The notes under the pieces are model-generated. The model saw only the letters and a list, made by a program, of their open reading frames with translations, was not told where the DNA came from and ran no database searches. A stretch of 64,000 bases of DNA, taken from assembly GCA_030745755.1 (NCBI GenBank), contig JASLOA010000010.1, positions 52,583 through 116,582 of the forward strand, given 5' to 3'. Positions within the stretch are counted from its first letter, which is position 1. Every line of letters starts with the position of its first letter. This DNA comes from Kiritimatiellia bacterium (GTDB lineage Bacteria; Verrucomicrobiota; Kiritimatiellia; UBA8416; JABMPJ01). The position numbers and the translations under genes are program-made. Shown in pieces: positions 62,456-64,000 of this stretch.

Positions 62456-63565
62456 TCAGTCCACGTACGGGCTGCTGCGGCGCGACATGGTGCGGAACTC
62501 CTTGAAGGGCTCGAAGCGGGACCACTCCTCCAGACCGGTTAGGGATTCAAGCTCGAACAGAATGCCGGCTTCAAACATCGCCGCAAAGGGATTCATGCCG
62601 CCGATGACGATCATGCCGGTGCGTCCCTCGGCAACCGGGATGTCGAGCAGAGGCTGGTTGGGTTGACCGGTAACCAGGATGCCCGAGAGACCGAGCACGC
62701 GTTCCTTTGCCGCCTGCCTGACCGCCTCGACCGCAACCGTCGGTACTTCGCGGAAGCTGGCGCCGATGATGCCGTTTCTGCTGGCTGCGCAATCCCCCAC
62801 GCTGGTCATGCCGGCGCGTATGTAGGCTTCGAGCGGATCCATGGTGGTCCCGCGATATTCGATCAGCTGCACAAACCGCACCGGCTCCCCGTCACGCATC
62901 TCCAACAGTCCGCCGAAACGCGAGACGACAGGAATGCCGCGCTTCAGAAGAACGCCATTGACGACGACGCTGCAGACCGTGGCCAGACCGACGCGGCCCG
63001 GCGGGATGCGGACGCCGGCCAGTACATCGCCTTGCTCGGCAAACGCCAGGTAGTCATCCATACCCAGGCCGGCCGCAAAGACCGGCTCAATGATTTGCAG
63101 CGCACGGGTCAGGTCCTGCTTACGCAACGTGGCCACATTCGCGATGATCGAGCCCTTGCTGTGCTGCGGGTCGAACGACATCCGGTAGGCCAACACCCCG
63201 ACACGTGCGGCGACAAACCCAAGTTTCTCCATCACATGAACACGAGAGAGCTCCTCTCGTCCTGCAGGTAACAGCCGTCGGCCGGCACGGCGACTCACGC
63301 AGACAGTGAGTCCGGCATCATCCAAACGCCCCAACCGAAACCGGATGGTGCGAGGACTGATCTCCACCCCCATCTTGAGTAGATCGCGCGCAATACGCGA
63401 GGCGCCGACAGGCCCATCATGCTCCGACAACACCTTCAGTATCGCCGCGTCCGTTCTATCCAGCTTCTCGTGCATAGTCGTTCTCTCCACATAGCACCCG
63501 GGCTCTATATAGATAAATCTGCAACTTTCTTCAGAAGAAGTGCCTGCCTCATATGCAAGACCCAA
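62456..63565 (-). CDS. NrpR-like transcriptional regulator (winged helix + DUF128 domain); probable start at MHEKLDRTD (63472)
   Basis: LDRTDAAILKVLSEHDGPVGASRIARDLLKMGVEISPRTIRFRLGRLDDAGLT (wHTH); GSIIANVATLRKQDLTRALQIIEPVFAAGL; RIPPGRVGLATVCSVVVNGVLLKRGIPVVSRFGGLLEM; RFVQLIEYRGTTMDPLEAYIRAGMTSV; INGGMNPFAAMFEAGI-like motif (DUF128/NrpR). Confidence 0.88.
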   Translation of the reverse strand: MGLAYEAGTSSEESCRFIYIEPGCYVERTTMHEKLDRTDAAILKVLSEHDGPVGASRIARDLLKMGVEISPRTIRFRLGRLDDAGLTVCVSRRAGRRLLPAGREELSRVHVMEKLGFVAARVGVLAYRMSFDPQHSKGSIIANVATLRKQDLTRALQIIEPVFAAGLGMDDYLAFAEQGDVLAGVRIPPGRVGLATVCSVVVNGVLLKRGIPVVSRFGGLLEMRDGEPVRFVQLIEYRGTTMDPLEAYIRAGMTSVGDCAASRNGIIGASFREVPTVAVEAVRQAAKERVLGLSGILVTGQPNQPLLDIPVAEGRTGMIVIGGMNPFAAMFEAGILFELESLTGLEEWSRFEPFKEFRTMSRRSSPYVD

Positions 63566-63618
63566 ACGGCAGCCTTAAAGCACCACCTGTGGTGCCCGGT
63601 TGCCTCAGTTCTGACGAG

Positions 63619-63638
63619 ATACGGCAATATTGCCGTAT
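63619..63638. promoter_or_regulatory. Perfect 20-bp palindrome ATACGGCAATATTGCCGTAT upstream of the NrpR-like gene (candidate operator)
   Basis: Exact reverse-complement symmetry, about 150 bp upstream of the probable start codon. Confidence 0.55.
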
Positions 63639-63881
63639 TCTGGCACGTACCACAAGACAATTCGTGATGATGCTAACCGTCAAAGTTTATGTTGTCTTGG
63701 CGGTGATACAGGGCATAGAGTACGGCCTTCGATTGCCGTCTACACCGTTCAGATGGAGGGGGACTTCACCTCGACGGTGAGTTAGTTGATGAGCATCCAC
63801 AACGCATAGCAAGAGGTATGCCTTGAGTATGCTTGTGGTGTGGCTCCTCAGAGGGGTAAATGCTCCTTTGAACCAGTGGAG

Positions 63882-63930
63882 TACCCCAAAGGGGTGCACC
63901 ATCATAGCCCTGGGTGAAACCCAGGGATCC
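63882..63930. repeat. Short palindromic units accccaaaggggt and ccctgggtgaaacccaggg (dispersed-repeat-like, non-coding)
   Basis: Two adjacent self-complementary units; no credible CDS in this end region. Confidence 0.5.
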
Positions 63931-64000
63931 ATGGAGAACATGGATATTGCGGGAGGCGAAGCGGACGAGAACGCCCACGGTCAACCCCCGTCCGCGTGAC

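Noticed and set aside
63687-63941. 84-aa minus-strand ORF near the end
   Set aside because: Translation of palindromic repeat-like DNA; no promoter, ribosome site or motif support.

Overview
The window is a bacterial chromosomal segment with high GC and dense coding. It looks like a PVC/Verrucomicrobiota- or Kiritimatiellota-type genome, but that placement is an inference from gene content only. I call about 50 CDSs. Most are housekeeping: purL/purD/purE, gnd, mutY, hflX, rsmI, msrB, cdd, a pyrimidine-nucleoside phosphorylase, HU, a type III glutamine synthetase, gltB/gltD, tsaC, and an rpiB::glyA fusion. A signalling-rich accessory stretch lies at about 25.9-35.7 kb. It holds two histidine kinase / sigma-54 response regulator pairs, two PocR-type AraC regulators, an orphan corrinoid protein and a secreted caspase-like (metacaspase) protein. 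The most interesting result is regulatory. Exact-consensus sigma-54 -24/-12 promoters (TGGCACG-N4-TTGC) lie upstream of both the metacaspase gene and the type III glutamine synthetase gene. Both promoters carry the same upstream box (TTGTAACTAGTT within TGTAAC-N17-GTTAYA) at the same distance from the -24 element. The GS/GOGAT cluster is followed by a bacterial homologue of the archaeal nitrogen repressor NrpR (DUF128), with a perfect 20-bp palindrome upstream of it. Other points of interest: an in-frame RpiB-GlyA fusion inside a conserved tsaC-phosphatase-rpiB-glyA gene order; a double DUF3857/transglutaminase protein whose second copy lacks the catalytic Cys; an apparent 1-nt frameshift at the start of a SpoIIE-type phosphatase; and at least two MITE-like repeat families, one supplying the stop codon of neighbouring genes and one rewriting the C-terminus of RsmI. 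No rRNA, CRISPR array or confident tRNA was recognised by eye. All calls are from reading the sequence and the ORF track; no database search was run.
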